A stretch of DNA of 64,000 nucleotides. It comes from a virus. The notes under the pieces were generated by a model, which saw only the letters and a list, made by a program, of their open reading frames with translations, made no database searches and was not told where the DNA came from. Shown piece after piece: positions 42,414-50,913 of this stretch. Position 1 is the first letter of the stretch, and the number at the start of each line of letters is the position of its first letter. The translations under genes were made by a program, and so were the position numbers. The stretch lies in the IMG/VR virus record IMGVR_UViG_3300044701_002822, positions 1-64,000 of that record. The stretch is one strand, 5' to 3'.

Positions 42414-43446
42414 TAATTTCAAAAGCTACTGGAGTTTCTGCTTTAGGAGCACACAGTCCACACCAACATTTCTTTTTCTTACAAACAATAGTAAGTGTAC
42501 CTAATAAAAGTCTATCTATAATGCTTTGAGTATCTTTAAGATTTCCAATTGGACCTACACTGTTATCCCAATTCATACGACAATCCTTGTTTGTAAAGAC
42601 TTCACCGGTGTGTTGTCGTATATACAAAAAGAATTTATCTACTGCACAACTCCAACCTTCGAAATTATTACCTTCTATATAGGTTGTATTGTAAGATGAA
42701 TTAACACACATGTCGTTGCCTCCACAACAGGCACGACCGGTACTATCTAAGTCAACACCTCGAGTAACAATTGCTTTTATTTTTTGAAGTAATTTAGTAG
42801 GAGGTTTTCCAGTCAGATATTCAACTTGGTCAGCAGTATAATTAAATCGAGTATCAAACCAATGATGGTCGATTTGTCTTTGCACAAACTTAAAGTTATG
42901 TTTCTTACAAAAATTGATTATTGACATGCATTTTTCCCAATACTTTGGATGCATCATAACATTGACTTGAAAATTCTTTTGTTCAAACTTTAGTGTTATT
43001 AAATTATGTCTAAACAGTAATTCTTGTTTGGAAGTCATTTCTGCATGATAACTTACTGTAAAATAATCCACATGCTTGACAACTTCTTGCCATTTTTTTG
43101 ATCCGGCAATTGAATTGGTAATTAATGCAACAGTTAATGTGTAATCAACCGATTTCTTTTTTTCTTGTATGTATTCAAGTATTTTTATAATATTAGGATG
43201 AAATATGCTTTCACCACCTTGAATATTTAATCCTGCAATTTTTAAATGATCGGGTTTCGAATTCATTTGTATTTGCAAATATTCAAATATAAAATCAACT
43301 GTTTTGATAATTTCATCTAAAGAAGGATGAGACAATTTGTTGTTATGTCCATCGCCACAATAGCTGCAATCCATGTTACATTTAAGTGTAATTTCCCATG
43401 CGATTTGAAAACTTAAATTTCCTACAGGTTCTACTGACTTAAACAT
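42364..43446 (-). CDS. Radical SAM protein with cysteine-rich C-terminus
   Basis: 360 residues. Cluster motif C23, C27, C30 (CNMDCSYC), IQGGESIF (GGES rather than GGEP), and the C-terminal cysteine tail (ACCGGNDMC, WSCAVDKFF, CKKKKCWCGLCAPKA) paralogous to 38398-39432. It overlaps 43431 by 16 bases. The shared tail suggests the two act at equivalent points on similar substrates in different units. Confidence 0.88.
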   Translation of the reverse strand: MFKSVEPVGNLSFQIAWEITLKCNMDCSYCGDGHNNKLSHPSLDEIIKTVDFIFEYLQIQMNSKPDHLKIAGLNIQGGESIFHPNIIKILEYIQEKKKSVDYTLTVALITNSIAGSKKWQEVVKHVDYFTVSYHAEMTSKQELLFRHNLITLKFEQKNFQVNVMMHPKYWEKCMSIINFCKKHNFKFVQRQIDHHWFDTRFNYTADQVEYLTGKPPTKLLQKIKAIVTRGVDLDSTGRACCGGNDMCVNSSYNTTYIEGNNFEGWSCAVDKFFLYIRQHTGEVFTNKDCRMNWDNSVGPIGNLKDTQSIIDRLLLGTLTIVCKKKKCWCGLCAPKAETPVAFEIINHKYAKTASPQLKDQ

Positions 43447-44387
43447 TTTTTAATTCCTATTTCTCCAGTACACCCACAAATTTCTTTTGTGCAAGTAACA
43501 GGTTTTATCACAGGAGAAAAACTAAAGTTAGGATCATTTATATTATAAGGTTTATCAAAAAGTTTTTGCTGACAGTTACCTGTAAGTAAGCCATTGGTTA
43601 TTTTTAAATGATCAACTCCTAAATTGCAACTCCATCCACGAAAATAATTTAAATTATTTCTAGTAATCCAACTGTCGCTGTTTGTAACAACTTTAGTATT
43701 GTCTGCTTGTGTAATTGTTATTTCAGTTTGCGGCTTACGAGAGGTATGTTCAAACCATTCTGTATCAGGGTATCGTTTAATTGGATCATCAAAGAATTTT
43801 AACTGTTCTATTTTATACTTGTGTATTCCATCAAAGTGTACTACCTTAGCAATTATTGGCCATGCATATACACTGGTTTGAAAATAATCTACTAGGCTAA
43901 CACATTTTTCAAATGCTGCTGGATCCATCAATACATCAACATTTACAAATACACCTGCTTGATATAAAAAATCAGCAAGTTTAGCAATTTTACCCTGCTT
44001 GGCATATTCATGATGAACACTAATATTAACATGATCTAAAACTCTGCCAGCCTTGGTCCACCAAATAATTCCTCTAGTGGCATTTGTACTAATTTCTAAA
44101 ATGCAATTGTAATTCTGTTTAAGCCATTCGATTAATGGTAAAAAATCATCCCATAGTGTAGGCTCTCCACCTACAAAAAAAATGTTAAAAATTTCTTTAC
44201 CATTATTTTTGTAATGATCTAAAACTTTTTTAAGATTTTTCTTAACTGTTTCTAATTCTGGCCAAGGCAAATCGCCTTCGTTACTTCCCGGAAAGCAGTA
44301 ATTACACTTTTGATTACAAGTGTTTCCTAACATGTATTCTATTCGCAGTACATTATCAGGCTGATTGTTTTCAACTTTAATAATCAT
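43431..44387 (-). CDS. Radical SAM protein, short type
   Basis: 318 residues. Cluster motif C24, C28, C31 (CNQKCNYC), FVGGEPTLW, and a C-terminal SCNLGVDHL, GNCQQKLF and CTKEICGCTG tail. Paralogue of 57475-58449, which shares the GGEPTxW block and the C-terminal IxxxxCxxExCxC end. Its ATG is coupled to the stop of 44384 by ATGA. Confidence 0.88.
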   Translation of the reverse strand: MIIKVENNQPDNVLRIEYMLGNTCNQKCNYCFPGSNEGDLPWPELETVKKNLKKVLDHYKNNGKEIFNIFFVGGEPTLWDDFLPLIEWLKQNYNCILEISTNATRGIIWWTKAGRVLDHVNISVHHEYAKQGKIAKLADFLYQAGVFVNVDVLMDPAAFEKCVSLVDYFQTSVYAWPIIAKVVHFDGIHKYKIEQLKFFDDPIKRYPDTEWFEHTSRKPQTEITITQADNTKVVTNSDSWITRNNLNYFRGWSCNLGVDHLKITNGLLTGNCQQKLFDKPYNINDPNFSFSPVIKPVTCTKEICGCTGEIGIKKCLSQ

Positions 44388-45769
44388 AGTAAATGAGCCA
44401 ACTCCGGAAAAACTTTTTTAGCTTCTAGTCCACGAATTTTGTCCAGTTTATTTACGTATTCTTTAAATCCAGATAAAAGATGGCTGTTGTCGGCACTGTC
44501 CATGTGATTAAGTATTGCTTCCCAACGTCTCCATCCATACGGATTATGTTCCCAAAAGTCTGTGTCAGTTGTATACCAGTTATACAGCCAACCTTTAAAA
44601 CTCATAAATGTATCTCTTATTTCTTCTTTATCTTCTTTAGGAAGCATTTGTATGCTTAAAAATGTAGGAATATAAAGCAAGTGCATGTTGATTAAGCCGC
44701 CGCCGGCTGCAACACCTCTTATAACTTCTGTGTTTACCTTTTTAAAATTGCTGGTTACTTTCCAGTGTATAAAATCTGGTAAGTGTTTGATATTAAAAAT
44801 TTGCACGGCTGTTGCAATACTAGGACGTATGTTTTCAGGTGTATTATCTAACATATGCAGATTGCGTTCAACAGTTTCCCAGTCTGTGGGATATCTTATA
44901 TAGTTATTGCGAGAACCTGCTGCATCTATACTAACTCCAACTTTGACTTTACCGAAATATTTCCATAGATTTATTAAATCTTCATCAATTAATATTCCGT
45001 TGGTGTTGTATCTTAATGTTATATTAGTGCTGAATCCTTGTCTTACAATTTCTTCTATAAACTTTTTATGCTCTTTAATCATAAGAGGTTCACCGCCAGC
45101 AAAATAAACTTCACGTAGATTTGGTATTTGTTTATAAAGTTGATTCCAAAATTCTTCGCTTTCGTGCCATTTATTGTTAAAGGAATCTTTGTCCCATTGC
45201 ATCTGATTTTTTACAGTTGCATTTTCAAGGTTAGGATATAATTCTTTCCAATCTTTTACCCACTTGCTACTGTCATGTGGACTGCACATCACGCACTTAA
45301 TGTTACAAGTGTGTCCTAGTCTTAGGTCAAGATAAACTAACTTTTCAGGAACTCTGCCATCAGCCTTGGTGTTATTTAATAGCGTTTTAAGATTTTGTCC
45401 TCGTTCCATCCACGATGTTGTTTCCCACATGCGTTTGCTAACTATGCCTTTGTCTTCTTCTTCGAAGCATTTAGTACAACTTGCAGGAACTTTTCCTTCC
45501 ATCATAGTTTTACGGACATTTCTCATGTAGTCGCTGTTCCATGCCTCCATAGGTGTAGTGTTTGCAAAATTGATATGTTCACCTATATCGTTTTTTACAA
45601 TGCCTATTGTGTGATCGTTACCAGCACCGCTGGCGTTGGCACTACAGCACAATCTCATATCACCATTGGGTCTAGTTGCCATATGTAACCACGGCAAAGC
45701 ACAAAATGTAGGAGTTGCTTGATCAGAAATTGTTTCTTGCCATGTTTCTAAATATTTTGCTACAGTCAT
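44384..45769 (-). CDS. Twitch-domain radical SAM protein
   Basis: 461 residues. Twitch cysteines C23, C41-C42, C98 and C101; radical SAM motif C155, C159, C162 (CNIKCVMC); AGGEPLM follows. The closest paralogue is 10998-12407: both have an extended, glycine-rich region before the C-terminal helices. It overlaps the methyltransferase-like gene 45766 by ATGA. Same family as the other ten. Confidence 0.92.
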   Translation of the reverse strand: MTVAKYLETWQETISDQATPTFCALPWLHMATRPNGDMRLCCSANASGAGNDHTIGIVKNDIGEHINFANTTPMEAWNSDYMRNVRKTMMEGKVPASCTKCFEEEDKGIVSKRMWETTSWMERGQNLKTLLNNTKADGRVPEKLVYLDLRLGHTCNIKCVMCSPHDSSKWVKDWKELYPNLENATVKNQMQWDKDSFNNKWHESEEFWNQLYKQIPNLREVYFAGGEPLMIKEHKKFIEEIVRQGFSTNITLRYNTNGILIDEDLINLWKYFGKVKVGVSIDAAGSRNNYIRYPTDWETVERNLHMLDNTPENIRPSIATAVQIFNIKHLPDFIHWKVTSNFKKVNTEVIRGVAAGGGLINMHLLYIPTFLSIQMLPKEDKEEIRDTFMSFKGWLYNWYTTDTDFWEHNPYGWRRWEAILNHMDSADNSHLLSGFKEYVNKLDKIRGLEAKKVFPELAHLL

Positions 45770-46377
45770 TTGTATCCTATTACTAGAAACCTATTGTACA
45801 AAGGTAATTCTAATGTATCTGTTTTTAATATATTACTTAGCCCGCTATGTGTAGCAAAATTTTCTACAGTATCAAAACACCGTATATGTTCAGGTAATGC
45901 ATAGTAATTGTTATTTTGTAAAACAATTAAACTGTCGTTTGGAACATTTTTTAGCCAGCGGTTGTATTTGTCTTGTGCTACATGTTCAGTGCTAGTATTG
46001 ATAACAATGTTAGGAGTTTTATTGTAAACGTAATACTCCATATCTTGTATAACTTGTAAAAATCTACCTTCAATTTCTTGACGTTTGCAGATATCACTAG
46101 CAGGACCTGCTGTTTCACTTTCAATGTCTACATTTTCTATACGATTAATACTTATACCACTGTTAAACAGTAAACTTGCTAGTACACCATTCCAGCCGCC
46201 ATGTATTACAATATCAAGTGGATTTCCGTTAACAGGTATATAAGGATAAAGATTTTTTATCAGCCACTCTTTACTGCGAAGTTGTCCTTTCCAAAAACTT
46301 TCTAAAACGCCATAGTGATTTTCACTGTTACGCACAGCGTCCATCCAATACGCTACGTCTTCTAAGCTTATGTACAC
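45766..46377 (-). CDS. Methyltransferase-like protein
   Basis: 203 residues. Aligns with the C-terminal part of 13699-14625: QLRSKEWLIKNL, then IVIHGGWNGVLASLLFNSG as the glycine-rich turn, VDIES, VINTSTEHV, and the shared LELPLYNRFLVIGYK ending. The helical repeats present in 13699 are absent. Predicted class I SAM methyltransferase-type Rossmann fold, but the motif I sequence is atypical, so the call is tentative. Both paralogues sit directly upstream of a radical SAM gene. Confidence 0.5.
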   Translation of the reverse strand: MYISLEDVAYWMDAVRNSENHYGVLESFWKGQLRSKEWLIKNLYPYIPVNGNPLDIVIHGGWNGVLASLLFNSGISINRIENVDIESETAGPASDICKRQEIEGRFLQVIQDMEYYVYNKTPNIVINTSTEHVAQDKYNRWLKNVPNDSLIVLQNNNYYALPEHIRCFDTVENFATHSGLSNILKTDTLELPLYNRFLVIGYK

Positions 46378-47510
46378 AACACTTCTCTTAGCGGAATGTC
46401 TAAATTTTTAATGCCAAATAAAAACTTTTTTCTATTTAGAATTCTTCTTTTTTGTGTTATTAGGTTTAGCTGTTGTATGTTGTTAGTTGACATTACTTTA
46501 TGCATACTTTCTATAGCTTTAAAAACACGAACACTATCATCGGCAGTATCGTAACTATGATCAACAATATCATCAAACATGTCAAACCCTAATAATCGTA
46601 ATCTTTGTACTAACCCTCTTGGTCCTATTATAACAGGTATTTGTCCTGCTGTAAAGACTTTCCATGTTTTTTCAGTAATAAATGTTTCATCTATAAAATT
46701 GTACTCGGGCAAATAATATGTTTCTGTAACCAAATTTATAAGTGTATTATCATAGATTTTTGGATGTAAATCATTTGGTAAACTTTTGTTTGATAAATCA
46801 TATGTGTCAACAACTAGAGGAAGTTTTTTATTTGTTATACTTACTTTTTGTTTTATAATATTTTGATATTCTGTGGGTATTTCGGGCAGGCGAGATAAAA
46901 TTGAGTTTTCAAAATTGTCGTCACTATCAAATTCATAACTACGATCGTTAGCTGTTACAATACCATCCTCTAAAATGTCAACAACGTCTAAGTAAGCAAT
47001 TGTAAATAATCTATGCAATCTTGGGCGATTATTCATACAGCAATACCAAATATTTTTTTGATACTTTACTGGAATTTCGCAATCATTTACCCAATCACGC
47101 ATCCGGTGATACCAAAGATTGTGACTCCACACATAAAAAGCACTTGGCACTTTTTTCTTTTCCAACCAATGGTCATATACTTTTTGTGATTCTAAGTGAC
47201 CTGTAGCATAAATTATTTTTTTGTGTAAAGTGTGTTTGTTTACAAATTCGTGTACATCACTAAAGCTAAGATAAGCATACCCCTCTTCGGTGTCATCAAG
47301 GACAATATAAAAGTGTTCACGCTGTCTTGCTAAGTCTATTAACCAAGTGGGTACAGGTTCGGATGCGTTTCTAAATCTTACAAAATAAAAATAGAATCCG
47401 TTTGGATTGTTTTGCCAAACGGATAACTCTTGTTGTATTAGTCCAATCTCATCGAGATTGTTTATTCCATTGTAATTTGTATAACAATTTACTTGATTAT
47501 TTGTTTCCAA
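46368..47510 (-). CDS. Glycosyltransferase-like protein (GT10/exostosin-like)
   Basis: 380 residues. ETFITEKTWKVFTAGQIPVIIG and LRLLGFDMFDDIVDHSY form the conserved C-terminal block, equivalent to ITEKxxxA ... PIxxG ... LGFxxFDDIxDxSYD in GT10 and exostosin-like GT-B enzymes, where the Glu-Lys pair contacts the nucleotide sugar phosphates. The N-terminal half contains PRLHRLFTI, an acceptor-side segment. Best match to the family in this window along with 48375. It overlaps the epimerase gene by 22 bases. Confidence 0.6.
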   Translation of the reverse strand: METNNQVNCYTNYNGINNLDEIGLIQQELSVWQNNPNGFYFYFVRFRNASEPVPTWLIDLARQREHFYIVLDDTEEGYAYLSFSDVHEFVNKHTLHKKIIYATGHLESQKVYDHWLEKKKVPSAFYVWSHNLWYHRMRDWVNDCEIPVKYQKNIWYCCMNNRPRLHRLFTIAYLDVVDILEDGIVTANDRSYEFDSDDNFENSILSRLPEIPTEYQNIIKQKVSITNKKLPLVVDTYDLSNKSLPNDLHPKIYDNTLINLVTETYYLPEYNFIDETFITEKTWKVFTAGQIPVIIGPRGLVQRLRLLGFDMFDDIVDHSYDTADDSVRVFKAIESMHKVMSTNNIQQLNLITQKRRILNRKKFLFGIKNLDIPLREVLCT

Positions 47511-48400
47511 TGATGGATAGTCCTATCAATACCTTCTTCATAAGAAATTTTAGGTGCCCAACCAGTTTTGCTGGTTAAAAGGTTATGGTTACTATTCAAC
47601 CAATAAATTTCCCCATGTCTTGGCGGCTTAGTATTCCAATTAACTTGACCATTCCATTGTAGCTGTTCAGCAATGTAGTTGGCACAGTCTTTGATTTTTC
47701 TAGGATCATCTGGGCCAATAGTGTAAAAGTTTCCTTTACACGCAGCTCTATTTTCAATAACAGCCATCCATGCGTCTAACAAGTCGTCAATGTATATAAA
47801 GTTTCTATAAGGCTCAGCATATCCTAAGTTACAAACATCACCCTTTAACATCTGGCTAATAATTTGTTCGGTTACAAAATAATTGTTGTCTTTACGACCA
47901 TAGCTGTTGGTTTGTCTAAAACTTGCAAATTCTAATCCGTATGCTCTTGAAGCGTACTCTAAATATTTTTCACAACCATATTTTGCTACAGCATAAGGTG
48001 CATTAGGGTTAGGTTGAGTATGCTCGTCAAATGCTACGCTGTTTACATAAGTTCCAGTTTCCTCTACTTCATCACTGATAGGTTGCCATCCATAAACTTC
48101 CATTGTGCTAGCAAACACAAAGTAAGGCATTGGATCTAGCTGTCTACAAGCTTCGATAAGATTTACAGTTCCTACATAATTTACTTCACTAAACTCAATT
48201 TGTTCATAGAAACTTTCTTGAACTTCAGTTCGTGCAGCAAGATGAACAATTATATCAGGTTTTGCTTGTGCAACTTCAGCCTTTACATCACTGTGTTTTT
48301 TTAGATCACTTTTTAACTCATGTACTTCTCCCATGGCCTTTAAACGCGGCAACAAATGTTGACCTATAAATCCGCTACTTCCTGTTATTAATATTTTCAT
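47489..48400 (-). CDS. NAD-dependent epimerase/dehydratase (extended SDR)
   Basis: 303 residues. TGSSGFIG (GxxGxxG) at 7-14, a HLAA segment near 53-56, ASTMEVYG with catalytic Ser/Thr, and PYAVAKYGCEKY with the YxxxK pair. These are the hallmarks of sugar-nucleotide epimerases and dehydratases (UDP-glucose 4-epimerase, GDP-mannose dehydratase type). FYTIGPDDPRKI and a PPRHGEI segment match the substrate end of the family. The substrate sugar cannot be fixed from sequence. Flanked by two GT-like genes. Confidence 0.85.
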   Translation of the reverse strand: MKILITGSSGFIGQHLLPRLKAMGEVHELKSDLKKHSDVKAEVAQAKPDIIVHLAARTEVQESFYEQIEFSEVNYVGTVNLIEACRQLDPMPYFVFASTMEVYGWQPISDEVEETGTYVNSVAFDEHTQPNPNAPYAVAKYGCEKYLEYASRAYGLEFASFRQTNSYGRKDNNYFVTEQIISQMLKGDVCNLGYAEPYRNFIYIDDLLDAWMAVIENRAACKGNFYTIGPDDPRKIKDCANYIAEQLQWNGQVNWNTKPPRHGEIYWLNSNHNLLTSKTGWAPKISYEEGIDRTIHHWKQIIK

Positions 48401-49478
48401 AATGCTCTCTCAAAAATTTAAATTTGTTTTGATAACCTTCGGTACTTGCTATATTTAAAAATTCTAAATGATTATGTACGTGAAAATGGTTAGAATTTTT
48501 TGGAAGCAATTTGTTTATGCGTTTGCGAGTTTTTTTATTTTCCACTATAGACAACATATTCAACCAGTTATGATGTACTTTAGACTGTACAGCATCTCTC
48601 AAATACTGAATGTTATAAGTAGTTAATTTTTTAATTTGCTGCATGTACATATCGCATCTTATTTCGTCGTCTTCAATTTCGTCAAAACTGTAGTCAATTA
48701 TGTCATCAAAAATTTCAAAACCTAAACTTTTCATATATGCGTTTGCCAATGGATGTCCGTAAATAACAAATGGTCTTCTGTGGTAGATAGGAATATATGT
48801 TTTTTCTGTAATGAATTGAACGTCAGTTGCTGATTCGCAAATTACACTGAATACACTATTTTTAAAATGTTGTGGCGGTCTTAGTATGTCTGCTATTCCA
48901 CCCTCTGGCCTTGTAAATTCTTCGTCAAACTTTAGTGACTCCGGCGACCACCATTTAAATTTGTAACTATCAAATGTTCTATTTTCAAAATTATGAAAAC
49001 TGATATAACCTTTTTCAAACAATTGTTCTTTATACATATAATCTAAAAACATTTGTCTGTGAGGATGAGCTCTACCATTCATACTAACAAAGTGTTTTGT
49101 TGGGTTAGCATTTATTCCATAAGGATTTAAATCGTGGGTTAGTGCATGACAGATAACTTGATGTGCAAACCAAGTTTCCCATGGCACTAAATTTTCTGAA
49201 AACATATTTAAGTCATGCCTGTATCCAAATTCGTTTGATATATTGTTACCAACTAAACACGTAAGTTCTACATTATAGTATTTGCAAAATCCTAGAAATA
49301 TGTCAAAACTTTGCTGGTCTTGAAACCAAGGTTGAAAATTATATTCTGACGGCATCAAAAGTATTATTTTGTATATTTTTTTATTTTTTACAGCATCAAC
49401 TAAAATTAAGTAATCTCGATGATCAAATCCCCATACGTCACAAAAATATACTCCATCTATTATTCTTCCGAAATTCAT
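48375..49478 (-). CDS. Glycosyltransferase-like protein (GT10/exostosin-like)
   Basis: 367 residues. SVICESATDVQFITEKTYIPIYHRR then PFVIYGHPLA and MKSLGFEIFDDIIDYSFD is the same C-terminal block as 46368 and 52662. FVSMNGRAHPHR lies in the acceptor half. Head of the minus unit ending at 42364; the ATG has AAAGG upstream but no clear late promoter. Overlaps the epimerase gene by 26 bases. Confidence 0.6.
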   Translation of the reverse strand: MNFGRIIDGVYFCDVWGFDHRDYLILVDAVKNKKIYKIILLMPSEYNFQPWFQDQQSFDIFLGFCKYYNVELTCLVGNNISNEFGYRHDLNMFSENLVPWETWFAHQVICHALTHDLNPYGINANPTKHFVSMNGRAHPHRQMFLDYMYKEQLFEKGYISFHNFENRTFDSYKFKWWSPESLKFDEEFTRPEGGIADILRPPQHFKNSVFSVICESATDVQFITEKTYIPIYHRRPFVIYGHPLANAYMKSLGFEIFDDIIDYSFDEIEDDEIRCDMYMQQIKKLTTYNIQYLRDAVQSKVHHNWLNMLSIVENKKTRKRINKLLPKNSNHFHVHNHLEFLNIASTEGYQNKFKFLREHYENINNRK

Positions 49479-49497
49479 TTTGTAATTGGCATCCTTT

Positions 49498-49505
49498 TAT
49501 AAATA
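49498..49505 (+). promoter_or_regulatory. T4-type late promoter for the 49510 gene
   Basis: Perfect TATAAATA at 49498-49505, four bases (TTTT) before the ATG at 49510, again predicting a leaderless message. Confidence 0.6.
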
Positions 49506-49509
49506 TTTT

Positions 49510-50106
49510 ATGTTTGATATTGTGTCTCAGTTTGAAGAAAAAATTGCAGATTTTTATGGTGCACCATATGCAGTAGCAACTGATTGTTGCACACATGCTA
49601 TCGAACTTTGTTTAAGATACACAAAATCAAACAATTTAACTATTCCTACTCATACATACTTATCGATTCCTATGACAGCAATGAAATTGAATTTGAACTG
49701 GCAGTGGAATGATTCGATCTGGGAAAATTACTATTATATTACAGAAAATATAATTGATGCTGCGGTTTTGTGGAAACCCAATAGTTACATACCAAATACA
49801 TATATGTGTGTGAGTTTTCAATTTAAAAAACATCTGAGCTTAGGAAGAGGCGGTATTATACTTTTAGATAATTTGCAAGCCAAAAATGATTTAATAAAAT
49901 TAAGTTATGACGGACGTCACAGAGATGCACCATGGCCGGCTCAATCTATAGATAGTTTAGGCTATCATTATTACATGACTCCTGAGACTGCACAATTAGG
50001 TTTAAACAAATTAGAAGATGCAATTATCAAGCAACCTAAAATATGGGGCACAAACGATTATCCCGATTTAAGAACTATGCCGGTTTTTGATACCAAACTT
50101 CAATAA
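49510..50106 (+). CDS. Miniature DegT/DnrJ/EryC1-type aminotransferase-like protein
   Basis: 198 residues from ATG 49510, supported by the promoter; an upstream TTG gives only a few extra residues. FEEKIADFYGAPYAVATDCCTHAIELCLRY and TIPTHTYLS match the N-terminal part of PLP-dependent sugar aminotransferases, IIDAAVLW the Asp strand, and SFQFKKHLSLGRGG the PLP-lysine loop (K107). Full-length relatives are 360-400 residues; here the middle is shortened and the C-terminal domain is missing. No frameshift is visible. It may need a partner, or be a decayed but translated gene. Confidence 0.7.
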   Translation: MFDIVSQFEEKIADFYGAPYAVATDCCTHAIELCLRYTKSNNLTIPTHTYLSIPMTAMKLNLNWQWNDSIWENYYYITENIIDAAVLWKPNSYIPNTYMCVSFQFKKHLSLGRGGIILLDNLQAKNDLIKLSYDGRHRDAPWPAQSIDSLGYHYYMTPETAQLGLNKLEDAIIKQPKIWGTNDYPDLRTMPVFDTKLQ

Positions 50107-50893
50107 TGTTATAGTGATCAATACAATTATCAAACACTGTTTTATATCGTATATCTACTAATCTATTAAAGTACTCTATAGTTTTTGGAACATTGGGTTT
50201 ATAAACTGTTTTTACATGATTTTCAACACAGGTTTGTAATTCGTTAAATAATTCAACTGTTGTGGATTTTAATGTTAATCCTAATTTTGGATATATCCAA
50301 TCTTTTACAATATTCATATGCCCTTTTATATCAGGATGACAATCAGGAATCACTCCAAATGGTTTGTTTGTTTCGGTTAATTCAAATGTATAAACAGGAA
50401 TTTCAGGCAACATAGCTGTGTAAAAATCTACTAATTCTTTTGATTTTTTACTTACATTTGTTATAAATGCCTCGTTGGTTGCTAATTCAAATGCACTGCC
50501 TTGCCAAACAATGTTTTTATGAAATAGGTCATTGGCAATCTTTATTGCTGTAGCATTTTTTACTATATCGTTGTCGTAACTCCAATATCGTTTAATATAG
50601 TAATTACTGTATTCTGGATTATTTGAATTGAATACACTACCAGCAGCTACCCATCGCCGATCTCTTACACGATCTTCTCGACTCCAACTTGTCCATAATA
50701 TAAAAATTTTATCATCATCTGTAAATTTTAATTTGTTGTTAGCTTCAATCATTCTATGCAAGATGCCAACATTACCCAACCCTGCAATGCCAAAGTTATG
50801 GTATTCAACTCCTTGATCGTAACCTATAACTTTAGCCCATGTTGGCCACCCATATTGAGTAAAACTACAACCAAAAAATATTAATCTGCTCAT
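50075..50893 (-). CDS. SGNH/GDSL-hydrolase-like protein
   Basis: 272 residues. FFGCSFTQYG at residues 6-15 is the GxS block I of SGNH hydrolases (Ser-10), AGLGNVG the block II Gly, and DCHPDIKGH near residue 190 the catalytic DxxH. These fit esterases and acyl hydrolases. It resembles 51862 and 53978 in the first two blocks; all three may remove or transfer acyl groups. Convergent with 49510 (32-base overlap); its promoter TATAAATA lies within the next gene's first codons. Confidence 0.65.
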   Translation of the reverse strand: MSRLIFFGCSFTQYGWPTWAKVIGYDQGVEYHNFGIAGLGNVGILHRMIEANNKLKFTDDDKIFILWTSWSREDRVRDRRWVAAGSVFNSNNPEYSNYYIKRYWSYDNDIVKNATAIKIANDLFHKNIVWQGSAFELATNEAFITNVSKKSKELVDFYTAMLPEIPVYTFELTETNKPFGVIPDCHPDIKGHMNIVKDWIYPKLGLTLKSTTVELFNELQTCVENHVKTVYKPNVPKTIEYFNRLVDIRYKTVFDNCIDHYNIIEVWYQKPA

Positions 50894-50900
50894 CCAAAAC

Positions 50901-50908
50901 CTTAAATA
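50901..50908 (+). promoter_or_regulatory. Late-type promoter variant for the 50914 gene
   Basis: CTTAAATA at 50901-50908, five bases before ATG 50914, giving the spacing seen at other leaderless heads. Confidence 0.45.
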
Positions 50909-50913
50909 ATGTT

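Noticed and set aside
49510-50106. Pseudogene of a full-length DegT aminotransferase caused by a frameshift
   Set aside because: The frame is open, begins at a promoter and ends cleanly at a stop that overlaps the convergent gene as at other junctions; no displaced C-terminal domain is visible in the other frames, so a shortened gene is more likely than a broken one.
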